Part shown: positions 11,382 to 23,293 of the stretch, in pieces
Layout: every line of letters starts with the position of its first letter
How positions within the stretch are numbered: the stretch's first letter is position 1
Assembly (NCBI RefSeq): GCF_030272615.1
Contig: NC_081415.1
Coordinates: 373,595,009 to 373,653,008, forward strand
DNA: 58,000 bases
From: Cryptomeria japonica
Lineage: Eukaryota > Streptophyta > Pinopsida > Cupressales > Cupressaceae
Reading direction: 5' to 3'
Notes under the pieces: generated by a model
What the model was told of the DNA's origin: nothing
Seen by the model: the letters and a program-made list of their open reading frames with translations, nothing else
The model's database searches: none
Translations under genes and position numbers: made by a program

Positions 11382-12608
11382 TGTAGACACCTAAAAATGG
11401 TCAACGCTTGCGGGATCATACTTTAACATTTAGGCATTGCCTCATTTTAGGTTTTTGCATCGCATTAAAATTTTCTCCTATGTCACGCACTTGGTCTTTA
11501 TCATTTGCGAGCATCGCGTCCTTCTTCTTCATCTGTCTCGCTTTCGAATTTGGTCTTGTCGACAACAATCTTCAGTCATGATTTTGGTCGATCTTTGTCC
11601 TTGTCAATCTTGTCATATTGCGATCGATTCATCATCGATCCTTGTCCTTTTCAATCATGTCAATTTGGTCAATTTGTCATTGATTTTTGTCAACCAATCT
11701 CAATCAAATCATTTATCAATCAAATGATTTATCAATCCAAAATCATGATCGAATCGATATCAATTATCCTTTGTCAAGACCTAATTGTCGTCTTTGCATT
11801 TCTAATTCATCTTCCAAGGTTTTATGATTTGTTCATTTAATCTTGTTTGGCATTTTCCCTCTAGGTTAAATAATTTATTTATTTATCCTAAGTCTTCTTG
11901 TCACAATTAAATGTTCATTTAATTGGCTAATTAATTCCTCCTATTTTTGTAAATTAATTAATGAATGAGAAATTATTAATTAATTTACCTAATTTGCATC
12001 AATTTCCTAATTTCCAAGTCATCATTTCTAACCTAATTTTCTAATTTCTCCTAAATTCCTAAATGTCTATTTCTATTTCAAAATCTTGTCATAATTCCTT
12101 GCATAGCAATTTGTCATAAATTGTCATAAAATCCTTGCATAGCAATTTGTCATACACATGTCATAATTTTTCTATTCTTGATTTGAATTTCCATTCAAAT
12201 CATTATCATGCTAATTTGATCTTTTTCTCCAATTTCTCTATAAATTGGATGAATTTCTTCAATCAAATCCCTTGATTCTTGGCCCCTAATCAGATTATCG
12301 AATTTCTAATCAATCACACTTCGAGTACTTTTGAGCAATTTTCTTACCTACTTGCTTTCAATCATGTATGTGCACTTGTAGGTGAGATCCACAACCAAAC
12401 TATTTGAAGAGGAAAGAAGAACAATGGAGCCGCATGAAGGAAGCATTTAGATCTACATCTGGTTTGCATAATCTTTAGTTTTGAATGTTTCATTTTCATG
12501 TCTTTATTGAGTGTGTTAGGATAGATCATTGCAATTTAAGCTTTCGTGATTGAGCTATTGACTATTATTGATATTTGCTTGTGATGATTTCCAGATTTCC
12601 TAGCTACA
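11382..12608 (+). mobile_element. Solo LTR (family A) in the LARD 5' LTR
   Basis: It starts TGTAGACACCTAAAAATGGTC and ends CCTAGCTACA, flanked by a perfect GCTAC duplication at 11377-11381 and 12609-12613. The uninterrupted sequence in the other LTR confirms the empty site. No internal region or second LTR is present. The same family, in the opposite orientation, is at 54980-56454. Confidence 0.88.
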
Positions 12609-12910
12609 GCTACATTCTAACTATAATGGATGAACTCAATTGGTTATCTACATTTTAACCTTAATAAATGAACTTCATCTTAATAGCTACATTCTAACTA
12701 TAATGGATGAACTCAATTGGATATTTTTCATTTTAACCTTAATAAACGAGCTTCGTTATGTTAGCTATATTGTAATTAAAATGGATGGACTTGCCAAGTT
12801 AACCATATTTTAACCTTAATGGATGAATTTACATGTTACCTATGTTTTAACTTCTATGGGTAAATTTCCTCATGTTAGCCTCATCTTCAACCATAATAGA
12901 TGAACGCTTC
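12609..12910 (+). repeat. 39/77-bp degenerate tandem repeat, 5' LTR, second part
   Basis: The array continues from 11381 after the solo LTR, with the same alternating TGGATGAACTC and AAATGAACTTC half-units, decaying rightward. Confidence 0.7.
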
Positions 12911-13204
12911 CAAATTTTTATAATGTTAATTCACTAAACAAATTATATCCATGTTTCAAGTAATAGCATGTAATTAAGATATCCTACTTAATTGGATCAA
13001 ATGTCGCAAGTTGAGTTAGGTGTTAAACTATGTAATCACGTTGGGAAACTCCTTAGGTTCATTTAGTCTTCCGCTATGTTATCTAAGCATGAGATAACTC
13101 CAATGTATCTTAATGTTGAGTCTCAAATTAAAAAATATATATTTGCACTCCATTTGAGTGTTTTAGGTTTAACCCTTCAGGGTTTCCTGGCAGGGCATTA
13201 CACT

Positions 13205-13217
13205 TGGTATCAGAGCC
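13205..13217 (+). other. Primer-binding site, LARD-like element
   Basis: TGGTATCAGAGCC begins two bases after the LTR end at 13202. TGGTATCAGAGC is the standard plant PBS complementary to the 3' end of initiator methionine tRNA. Confidence 0.9.
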
Positions 13218-16200
13218 TATGTTCCAACACTAGGATCTTTGGCTTCGCTTGTGCCCTTTGTTGGTGTGAGGTGTATTGACCTTATGTTGTATTCTTTTCC
13301 TCCTTGTTGTGTGAGTGTGATTGAGAAGACCTTATCTGGTGTGTAACATGTGTGTTCACACCTTGATTTCACCTTCTTGATGTGGGTGCTTTGGAATGAT
13401 TATATGTGCTTTGTATGCTTATTGAGGTCTTGGTCTGCGATTTCTCTTATTCTGAAAGAGAGTCGTATGTACCTTCCTTACTGATTGTTGTACTCTTTTG
13501 ACTAATCCTTTTGGGTTGGTTGGTGTTGTCTTGAGTCTAAAAGTATGAAATGTGCGTGTTTAAGGTTGTGATCTAGCTTAGTGTTGTTCGCTTGAAGGAC
13601 TAGTATGGCAAATATTAAATGCTTATTATGTAGTAAATTGAATGATTATGACCCTTCCCCATCTCTCTCTCTAGAGGTTAAAATGTTTTGATATGGGTAA
13701 TTATCTCTTATTTGAGTTTTCTTATTTCAAAAGAAAGGTTGCGATTTATTGAGCCCTTGTGTGAGCCTTATCACGCTTACGTGTTTTTAGATTATAAAAG
13801 GGCTTTGGTTTGAAAGTTAACGTTGGTTATTGAAAAAAAAAATTGTATGTTACATTAAAGAATTATCCATGTGTCTCGTAGGAGTAACATAATTAAATTC
13901 TATCTTAAGTAATGTGCATTAATATGTGAATTGTTGCTATGTGAAATCATCTTGTTTGTAAGAGGAGTATCAAAAGGGGACATGTTATAGTAGCTTCGAG
14001 AGTGTGTTAATGTGTTCCATGAAAGATTGTTTTATGTGCTTCTTCAAACTAGTTTGATTTAGGACCTATTTTAGCAATGCTCCTTTGAACTTGCCTTTGG
14101 GATATAGATAATTGCCTTATTGTGTTTAGAAAGTGTGAATGAAAGACTTGTTTGATGTGTATGCATTAATGTGTATTATTTAGTTGATAGCTCCTCATTT
14201 ACCTTCTTGTCATATCTTGATTTTCAATGATAGGTTGCAGATTTGATATGTTTTTGTATTAAATTAGGAATAGTGAGTGTTCTCAAGAGGTCTTGTATTA
14301 CCGAAAGATTGTCTGTCTTGATTTCTTGTTCAGAAAACTAGAACATTCTATTGCAACCATAATAATTGGAAATGTCATGTTAGGTATTTTTGGCATCCTC
14401 CTAAAAAGATAGCTAAATGCAAACCGTGCAACTAAAATGATAGACTTATATCTAAGCATATAGTGTGACCTTGTGGATCTTATGTATTCATAGGAAATAG
14501 TTTAATTTTCAAACTCTCTTTCCCCTTCTCCTTGCCTAAGATCATAAGATTTTTAGAAATGCTACTAAGAATGTAGTGATTTAAGAAGAATTTTTATAAC
14601 GCATATGAAATTGTATGTTTTCTTTTGGCTTCTGATTGAAAGAGGAAAGTTTTTCGCTTTGGAAAAGAAAATTGCATAGTTAGTAATGTGAATGCAAATG
14701 CTTAGTGGAATTTGAGAAAGATATCGGAATGGCGTTATTTCCTTGTGTAAGTTTGAATTGTTAAGAATTTCAGTACGTGTATCTAGAGTAAACTTTATTT
14801 AGTGATTCATGTGGAAAGAATAGGTAAAACCCTTCTTGAGTAGATGATAGCATATTGAAAATTACCCCCGTAAATGTGACTAAACCAGTAATGGTGCTAT
14901 ACCTTGTGTGTTGTAAGAAACCCATGCTTGCTATGTGTGCCCATGGGATGGTGAAGTAATCAACCATGGAGGATATGTTTGCTTATGAGTATGGGAAACC
15001 ATACTGTTTATGTGATGTTGCTTATTTGTTTCCTTACTGAGTGCCAACCCACGGGTTGTTGATAAGTCAGTATGTGAAGGGGTAGTATTAGAAGCCACCA
15101 TTCCTTGAATAGTATGGAACGACGTACGAGTAATGTCAACACAAAGCGACTTTAGCTTCCCTATTTCAAGGAAAAATATAGTTATATAATAAAATTGTAT
15201 TATAGGTGTACTCAATACTTTCCCTTGTGATGAACTGATTTATGAGGTTCATATGTGCCAACCTATTCCTATCCTTTATTTGAGCATAATTGATGACAGT
15301 TCTTGAGCATAATGATGGGTTTTATTGGAGCATCTTTTGCCTTGTCTTCATGAGAGGCATGTTATTTTTCACATGAGCTGTCAATTGACTAGTGTTGGTA
15401 GACTTGTGGGTAGACCTTAGCCACGTATACCTCTAGCTTACGGTGAGTATCCTGAGAGGAACATCGCTATGCAGGGTGTGACCTACGCATGCCCTTTTCC
15501 GTGAGGTACACTACCATGCAGGATACATCCATTGTGTGTTCTTTCTACTTGGAGTGTTGTCATGTTGTGCTAAGACACAATGCGGGATGTAGTAGACATT
15601 GCCATGTGGCCTATCAATAGGTTTAGGGTAGAGCCATGCCGCGTGATGACATGATGCAGGGTGATGTCGAGGTGTACACTGCCATGCCATGCAGATGTGT
15701 GACTAGGCCACACCACATGATGAGCTACTGCAATAGCTAGATGATTGTTCCTTCCTTCCTCGTTGGTGGCTAGATGCTAGTCACATAGTGATGTTATGTG
15801 CACTTATGATATTTATTTATTTTTTATTTCCTTGTGGGCCAGAAATTTATTTTATTTTGACCTTGAAGGTTTAGCCACAATCTTGTGATCTTTTGCTTAC
15901 TTGATTTGATGTTGCAATTCCAGAATTATTTTCTTGCCTTACTATTGGAATTGACGATTATTATCTTTATTCTTCTATACTTTGGTGGCTAAACTAGTTT
16001 ATCCTTGTTGTTTTAATATGTTGTTCTTGTGTTGAAATGTGAATTCCTCTCCAAGAACATAGGAGATGGTCTTGGTTGAGTGTATACGAGGAAGTAGATG
16101 TAGGGAACCTTGAGGATGGGGGTATGTGAGGTTGTGAGATAGCTAGGATCCACTACCTACCTTTGAGTGGTGACTATCTCTTGGAGGCTAAACACCTTAC

Positions 16201-16971
16201 GCAACAAGGGATGTTCACGAGGGTCTTGTATGTAAGGTAGCACTACTATGGTGTACCCTAGCACCATCAAGCCCTTGAGTGAGATGTTGGAAATTTATGA
16301 TCATGTTAATTGTTTTGAGATCAGGCATAGAGATATTGATCATGCATGTTATCTTTGACCGAGCATTAGACATGCTCACATGTGGCCTTTTGTGTTGTGC
16401 AATCCAGTTATGTGGATGGTTATTATGTGTAATAATAGATTAAATGGTGTTAACTTGTCACTATGATTGGGACATAGGCATTGGAAAAGTTCTTATATGC
16501 CTGGAAAGTGTAAACAATTGAGTTATTTACATTGCCCCTATTTATTGAAATGTTAACTTGGTTGTAGAAATTGATATTTGAAGCTAGTCCTATGCGATAA
16601 AGTTTTGTTAAAAGATGAATTGGTAAAAGAAATTGATCATGAGGGCATGTTTTCTTGCCATGTTTGGTAGAATGAGTATGGTAATTGTGGTTATTTTTTT
16701 TATGCTATAATTTGGTGTAATGAAAGGAAGAAAATTCTTGTTTCTCTGCTATGATTGTGGATAATTCCTAGAATATTTTTAAGAAGTGTATGGCTTTAGA
16801 GGTATCTTGCCTATGGATAAGGACATTCTTAGAGGATTTAGCAATAATGTTTCATTTATTTACAGAAAGATTCATATGTGCAGATTTATAATTGTTAATT
16901 GAGTTTCAGGGCTAATACGTGTTGCATGAGTTCTGCTTAGCCTTATGATTTCCTGGAGTAAGTCGAAGCCT
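13218..16971 (+). other. Non-coding internal region of the LARD-like element
   Basis: No retroviral domain can be read in any frame; the longest open frame is 94 codons (minus, 14931-15215) and has no motif. A stretch at about 15420-15760 repeats phrases such as GCCATGCAGGGTGATG in degenerate form. The region is otherwise featureless AT-rich DNA. Confidence 0.7.
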
Positions 16972-16983
16972 GGGGGGGAGAAA
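16972..16983 (+). other. Polypurine tract, LARD-like element
   Basis: GGGGGGGAGAAA ends directly before the TG of the right LTR at 16984, the normal primer site for plus-strand DNA synthesis. Confidence 0.85.
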
Positions 16984-17205
16984 TGTAGTGCCCCTACCCT
17001 AGTCAGCTTTCCAAAACCAGTTTGACCTTGATTGATTTCCTATGTGGCATTCTTGAATGGTTGATTTACCATGATGTAATATTGTAGATTAGATAATATG
17101 AATATTGTCCGTACCTGTTATTGTGCTTTCACATCGATTCATATGTAAGTTTAATTGTTTCCCTAATTCTTGTTATAAATCTCAAGCTAACACCTTCATT
17201 GAATA

Positions 17206-17232
17206 TGTGTGTGTGTGTGTGTGATTGTGTGA
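17206..17232 (+). repeat. GT dinucleotide microsatellite
   Basis: A run of alternating GT lies in a roughly 80-bp segment of the 3' LTR that is absent from the 5' LTR. Confidence 0.8.
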
Positions 17233-18507
17233 CTCATGGTTGCAGGAGATTGCAGGTACAGTACCGCCTAGGTGTGAGGTTCGTCTCCATCAGGGTTCAC
17301 AGCGTTAAGTATACCTCTTTCATCCTTATAATTTGGATTAGGTGGTCTTAAAACCCTCATCTTGCCTTAGTCATGCTCAAGTGAGCATCGTGTGTGGTCC
17401 ATCGGTTTCCCTTTTCGTCTGGGTTTGTGGGTCTTGTGTTTGGTTGGCTTTCTTGGTTTGTGTGCCTTGAGTGTGGTAAAATTGAGTATTTCATCCTAAG
17501 CATTTAATTTGATTTAATGTGCTCATTTACACATTAGTAATTGATAAATTAAAATAAATAGGTTTCTTTTATGTGATTTATCATTAATTAAAAAGATTGC
17601 TCTATTTATGTCTGTAGCAAGTTTAATTTAATGGTTAATTTTAAATAACGAATTTAATTTAGTGTATGCGTTTTAAAAAGGAAAGATTTAAAGTTATTTG
17701 AAATAGAAATAATTTAATCTCTTTTGCATTTTGGAAAAAGAAAGGTTAATTTTTATTATTTAAGAAAATCAATTTTTATTAGAAAAGCAAGTTTAATTTA
17801 TATGTATATTTGACATAGTGTGAAAGATTGATTTTGGGAATTTAATTTAATTCAAATATTTTATCCTCATCAATATTGTGAAATATAAATGTGAGCTTAG
17901 TTAATATTGAGAAAATTAAAATTTAATGAGAGAGAAGCATTTTTAATTTTAATTTGAAAAGCAAGTTAGATTATTTGAATAGTTGAAAAGAATGATTATT
18001 TTCATTTTTTATTTAAAAAGTGTTTAAATTCGAAATTAAAAAATTAGGTCAAAAATTTCATTCTTTTAACCTAGGTTGGAAAAATATTTTGGGGGGTTGT
18101 TGATTTTTTTGGAAAAAAAAAAAGGAGAAAGATATTTTGGAATGGAGATTGGGGGTTTTGGAAGGATGGATTTGTCTACAGCTGCAGGTTGGGCTCTTCT
18201 TCAAAAATCTTGCCAGGAATGCTAAAGGAGGTAGGATTCTTGTTTAACTTTTTATTTCGTTGTTAAATCAAGAAATGTGTTCGGTTGTTCTTCATGAAAA
18301 ATCTGGTTTAAGAATCCATGATTGTTCTCAGATTTGAGTTTTAGCCTTGGAAAAATTTGTTGCACTGTTTTGAATTGTGGAAAGATGGTTAAATCATTGT
18401 ATGAAAAATGGTTCTTTTCTTGCCCAAATATGGACTTTGGTTGAAGAAATTCATTTGTGGTTTTGGTTGTTCATCAAAGTTTTGAGTATTAGATAACCTG
18501 TGATTTT

Positions 18508-18512
<5 letters not shown>

Positions 18513-18541
<29 letters not shown>
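18513..18541. repeat. AT dinucleotide microsatellite
   Basis: A long alternating AT run in the 3' LTR; the 5' LTR has only a few units at about 9210-9222. Confidence 0.85.
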
Positions 18542-18543
<2 letters not shown>

Positions 18544-18682
18544 AGAGTCTCTGTGTGAGACTGTGTTTTTTTATTATTATTCATCTCTGAGGGTTTATGT
18601 TTTATTTTTTAAAGGAAAAAATTGTACTATTTTATTAAAGTAAAAATCAAAATTTTTAAAGTTTGAAAGAGAAAAGATTTTT

Positions 18683-19003
18683 TTGGGGGGGGAGCCAAAG
18701 CTCAACCCATGCCCCTCCCCTTTCTATCTCTCGCAGAGTCGCAGAGCCCCTGCGTCCACCTTGTAGAGGCAGAGGGGTTGTGTCCACGTCAGTGGCCGCA
18801 GCTACGCTACTCCACAAGGTGGAGGTCGAAGGGTTTGCGACCCCCACGGCGGCCACAGAGACCCCGGCTCCACTGTGTGGAGGCCGAGGGTCTACGTCCA
18901 CCGTGGTGGCCACAAGCCCGACGGCTAGGGCACAACTGCCCCCACTCCCATGGATGGGAGGTGGGTCCGTGGCTGCCCTAGGGTTTGCCGCTCTCCATGT
19001 AAT
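18683..19003 (+). repeat. GC-rich repeat island in the 3' LTR
   Basis: Counterpart of 9360-9680 with the same order of CTCCACNNGGTGGAG-type palindromes. It is more diverged at CpG sites but clearly the same block, flanked by the same G-run on the left and the CCTAGGGTTTGCCG block on the right. Confidence 0.7.
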
Positions 19004-20429
19004 TTAAATTTATAATTTCTTTTGTAGTTTTAACAAAAAATAATAATAATATAAATATATTAAAATTTTAAATTAATATATTTTATTATTATTAAATTCT
19101 AAGTAATATATATTATTATTGTATATTAATTATTAATTATGGATTAATGTATATTGTAGATATATATTAATTTAGATAATTCATATATTAATATATATTA
19201 TTAATTATATATTAATTATTGGCCCTTTTATAGCGTATATTCCCAATGAATAAACAATTGTTGTTCGGTTGTTAATTTTTATTAAGTTAGGTATATATTG
19301 GGATATATATGTGTTATTTAATCTTTTCGGATGGCAAAATTGTTTTAAATATATGCAAGGGGATTTTATTTCATTAGGAAAGGTTTTCCCATTTCTTTAT
19401 TTTCTTTTAATGTATACTTCCTTTTTATAAAGGGTAAATTTGTGTTGCTAGAAAAGGGGACTAGAGTATTGTTCCAAACCAGTATGTCAATGATGTTTAT
19501 CTAAGGGTTAAATAACATATTTAGACGATTAATGCTTTACATTCATGTGAACTTGGTTGAAAAACTGGTAGGGATGTAGTTATCTTATGTCTTGATGCAT
19601 ATGAATGTAGTGAGTAGAAAACCAAGAATGACCTGGACCTGGATGAGGTAGAAAACCGAAAACAACTTAGATCATTTAGAAAACTTGATCAACCTTTAAA
19701 TGTTTAAATCAATATGGGAAAAGATTGTATTTTTTTTTGGTTATTTTTGTCGCAAGTTCTAATTGTTGTATTTGCTTTTGTTTAAAGTAATGGCAAGACC
19801 TGGATATGTTTGTTTGGACCCTATCATCTGGTTGTTTTGAGGTTGGCCATAGTTGGTTAGGCTCCTAGTTAGAGTACCGTCAGACAATGGACCTTTGTAT
19901 CAGCTTTTAATATTCTCTGTTGGATCCGTTTCTATTTAGGGATCATTTAGGATTTATTAACTGAAGTGGTCATTTGTATATTGGTTGTGCTCGCCTATAA
20001 GGCGGGAATGTAAATGATGTGAACCCTATGTAACTATAACTTAATTAATTATCAGAGGGGTAGTTGAGCAAACTCGGAGATGTAGCCCTCTAGGGGTGAA
20101 CTCCGAGATCATTTTGGTGTTATGTGATACTTTTGTTGTTGTGTTTCATGGTTAGTGTTAGCATGTATGGATGTCAATTTGATAGAATGTATAAGTGGGT
20201 TAGATGAGAATTATCATAATGCATGTATGTAGTCATCTTTTAAATGCAATAAATGGATCATGAAGGAATGTACTCTAGTATTGTTAATGAAAATAAGTAA
20301 GCATGAAAAGAATTCATTAGTTATGATGATATTATAGAGCATTTTGGAACAAGATGCATGGCATGAGTTTAATGCAAAATTGAACGTAATGAATGGATAA
20401 CAATTATTAGATGAACTCGTCATTACCTA

Positions 20430-20995
20430 AATTGTAAATCTAATGGATGAACTTCATTTAGCTATTTACATTTTAATCTCAATAAATGAACTTCATCATA
20501 ATAGCTATATTTTAACTAAATTGGTTGAACTCATTTAGTTATTTACATTTTACTCTTAATAAATGAACTTCATCATATTAGCTTCATTCTAACTATAATG
20601 GATGTACCCATCAAGCTATCTATATTTTAACCTAATGAATGAACTTCATTATGCTATTTACATTTCAACCTTAATAAATGAACTTCATCTTAATAGCTAC
20701 ATTCTAACTATAATGGATGAACTCAATTGGTTATCTACATTTTAACCTTAATAAATGAACTTCATCTTAATAGCTACATTCTAATTATAATGGATGAACT
20801 CAATTGGATATTTACATTTTAACCTTAATAAATGAGCTTCGTTATGTTAGCTATGTTGTAATTAAAATGGATGGCCTTGCCAAGTTAACCATATTTTAAC
20901 CTTAATGGATGAATTTACATGTTACCTATGTTTTAACTTCTATGGGTAAATTTCCTCATGTTAGCCTCATCTTCAACCATAATAGATGAACACTT
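20430..20995 (+). repeat. 39/77-bp degenerate tandem repeat, 3' LTR
   Basis: About seven dimers of alternating TGGATGAACTC and AAATGAACTTC half-units. This is the uninterrupted version of the array split at 11382-12608 in the other LTR. Confidence 0.75.
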
Positions 20996-21294
20996 TGAAA
21001 TTTCTATAATGTTAATTCACTGAACAAATTATATCCATGTTTCAAGTAATAGCATGTAATTAAGATATCCTTCTTAATTGGATCAAATGTCGCGAGTTGA
21101 GTTAGGTGTTAAGTTATGTAATCACATTGGGAAACTCCTTAGGTTTGTTTAGTCTTCCGCTATGTTATCTAAGTGTTAGATAACTCCAATGTATCTCCAT
21201 GTTGAGTCTCAAATTAAAAATATATATATTTACACTCCATTTGAGTGTTTTAGCTTTAACCCTTCGGGGTTTCCTGGCGGGGCATTACATTGAA

Positions 21295-21766
21295 ATAGCT
21301 GAGTTCAAGGCACAAGTCTTAGTATAGTGGGATTTACATTGGGATATTACAGATGTTGGGATGACACTTGATTTTGAGACTTTATTCAAAGAATGTCCCT
21401 TCCCTATACTAATAGGACCAAGAGAGCCAGCTCCCAGGATACAAGATGGCACTAATGGGGAGGCACCCTTGAGGAGGAGGAGACACCAAAGGAGAGGCCA
21501 AGCATACAAGGGAGAGGAGGAGGATGAGGGGGATGGAAGCAAGGAAAGACATCCACCAAGGACACCTAGGAGTAGGGGAGGATAGCACAGAGGAGCACAG
21601 GATTCTCAGCGATGGGCATGGGTGCAGGTGAAAATACCCGTATAGGTACATGCATAGAAAGGTCCTCAAAGAGGAGGGTATGAGAAAAAGACAAAGACTA
21701 GAGGTTCAAGGACCACAAGATCAAGATGTGGTAGTATTACAGGTACAGGTACAAATGTGTGATGTA
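21295..21766 (+). pseudogene. PMD gene copy 1, part B
   Basis: The sequence after the LARD target duplication continues the PMD gene of 6686-7087. A frame (21361-21585) reads DFETLFKECPFPILIGPREP and then becomes very basic and acidic (PLRRRRHQRRGQAYKGEEEDE), a typical disordered region after the mobile domain. Stops follow at 21583 and beyond. The gene is cut again at 21771 by a copia element. The link to part A rests on the target-site duplication, not on an unbroken frame. Confidence 0.5.
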
Positions 21767-21771
21767 TAAAT
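21767..21771. repeat. Target-site duplication, left, of the copia element
   Basis: TAAAT here is repeated exactly at 29029-29033, directly outside the TG and CA ends of the copia element. Confidence 0.9.
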
Positions 21772-23222
21772 TGTTCGCATGTGATGAAGTGGTGACAATG
21801 TATGTTGTCATTAATGTCAATAAGTGAATAGGTATGTGGTACCCAAGCAGGTGAGCCGATATGAACCAGTATGAAGACTGGAAGTGGCTATAGTCAACCA
21901 GGATGGAGTGAACAAGTGTCGGGGTTCATAGTTTGACTATCAGTTGGTAGTCTCAATTCAACTCTAGGGTTTCCGGTTTGGCTTGTGCGATGCAACTGAT
22001 GATGTCTTGTGATGAGTTAGTTAAGAACAATGATAAGGAACAAGATACCACGTCAGCTATGTGCACATGAAGGATTTCTTCAAGGATCTTACGCATGAAT
22101 ATCGAATGCATTGAATGTCTACCTCGAGAATGTGCATTTTTCTTAGAGGTATGAGAAAAGCACGTGATGGGTTACTGTTTTCTAGTTGCGATGAAGATTG
22201 GACATTGCAGAATGACTTGATATTTTTCTCAGATTGTTCTATTCTATGCAAAGCATTTTAATGGTCAGGATTGGACCACTTGTAACTCTAAACCTAAAAT
22301 GCTTAGGGTTTAGGGTTTATGCTAATCGACCTAATGGTTGTTGTTTATAAGGTCGATGATGTTTGTTATTATTTGTTGTTGACAAAATTTGTGTGTGTGT
22401 TAGCATGTTTCGATACTTGCCAAACCAGAGTGAGGAATTTGTAGAGTGTGATTGCAGAAGAGAGGAACTAAAAGGGATCTTCCTTAGCAAGAAGTGTTGT
22501 TATCAGATCGGAGTGTTTTATCTGTTGTATTCTAACCATTTTAATAGAAGGTAAATCCCTTGACCGAGTAGCTTTAATAGGGTTTTTTGTAAATCCTCTA
22601 ACCAGGTGGCTCAAGTTCATTGAGTTATTTAAATCCTCTAGCAAGGTAACCTTTAACAGGGTTTCAACCTTTAATAGGATATATAGCCATCCCTTAACGG
22701 GGTGAACCCTAACAAGATCAGTTCCTAACAGAACCTTATTGTAAAGTCTTTAACCGAACTAGGCTCCTAACAGAGTGGACTTCAAAAGAGTTCAAAAACA
22801 AGCTTGTGGGTATTCATTCCCACCGTGGTTTTTCCCATTTGGAATTCCACATGAAAAAATTGTGTGTCATGGGTTGTGTATTTTTCATGAGATGATTCAG
22901 TTTTTTTGTTTTGTTGTATGTGCATGTTGAGCTAATGGTTGTGATATTACTAATGCAACTCATGCATGTTCAAACTGGTAAAATAGTTATCTAGATTAGA
23001 AAAGGGTTGTATGCTATTTGATGTACTTTTGTTTTACCGATTTAGTTGTCTAAAGCATTTTTGTTTAACTGGTATTGTTATGGCTAAGTACAATGGTATA
23101 GACAATTGGTTATCTATGTTCACTAAATGTTAAAATATTAAAGCAAGTTTTGTCTGTACTGATTTACACCCCCCCCCCTCTCAATACTGGTTAGAGTATT
23201 AGATATTCATCATTATTCATCA
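21772..23222 (+). repeat. Copia 5' LTR
   Basis: Starts TGTTCGCATGTGATGAAGTGG and ends ATTATTCATCA. It contains a TTAGGGTTTAGGG telo-box-like motif near 22305 and a set of TAACCGA/TCTAACCAGG-like phrases near 22550-22780. A C-run occurs at 23168-23178. Confidence 0.92.
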
Positions 23223-23224
23223 AT

Positions 23225-23236
23225 TGGTATCAGAGC
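23225..23236 (+). other. Copia primer-binding site
   Basis: TGGTATCAGAGC two bases after the LTR end, complementary to initiator methionine tRNA. It is the same PBS as in the LARD-like element. Confidence 0.92.
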
Positions 23237-23293
23237 ACCTCTAGGACCTCGGTGATATAAGCTTAACCACTTGAGGCAAAAGATCTTACTTTA

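Larger units (their letters stand above)
7088..13202 (+). repeat. 5' LTR of the LARD-like element, with two insertions
   Basis: The left LTR aligns along its whole length with 16984-21289. Its 6.1-kb length is explained by two later insertions, a 788-bp retroposed piece (7188-7975) and a solo LTR (11382-12608). Without them it is about 4.1 kb. The other LTR is slightly longer, with about 80 bp extra near 17180-17265 and further extra sequence near 17940-18175. Confidence 0.88.
7088..21289 (+). mobile_element. Non-coding LARD-like LTR retrotransposon with giant LTRs
   Basis: Two direct repeats starting TGTAGTGCCCCTACCCTAGTC and ending in GGGCATTACA flank a 3.8-kb internal region. A primer-binding site matching initiator tRNA-Met follows the left LTR and a G-rich PPT precedes the right one. 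No gag, protease, RT, RNase H or integrase motif is visible in the internal region, and its longest open frame is under 100 codons. This matches the LARD class (large retrotransposon derivatives), which must be moved by proteins of another element. In one stretch of about 165 bases (around 9897-10060 against 19215-19380) I count 5 differences between LTRs. The element interrupts a PMD gene. Confidence 0.88.
16984..21289 (+). repeat. 3' LTR of the LARD-like element
   Basis: This 4.3-kb LTR runs from TGTAGTGCCCC to GGCATTACA and is followed by the TTGAA target duplication. It lacks the two insertions seen in the 5' LTR, so it shows the original layout: AT-rich left part, an AT dinucleotide tract (about 18513-18541), GC island (18683-19003), AT-rich middle, tandem repeat (20430-20995) and terminal block. 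Confidence 0.9.

Noticed and set aside
11090-12910. Regular repeats resembling a CRISPR array
   Set aside because: Units are contiguous and degenerate, without unique spacers, and the context is a plant LTR.
13076-13279. 67-codon frame across the LTR/PBS boundary
   Set aside because: It spans the PBS and has no motif; it is non-coding retroelement sequence.
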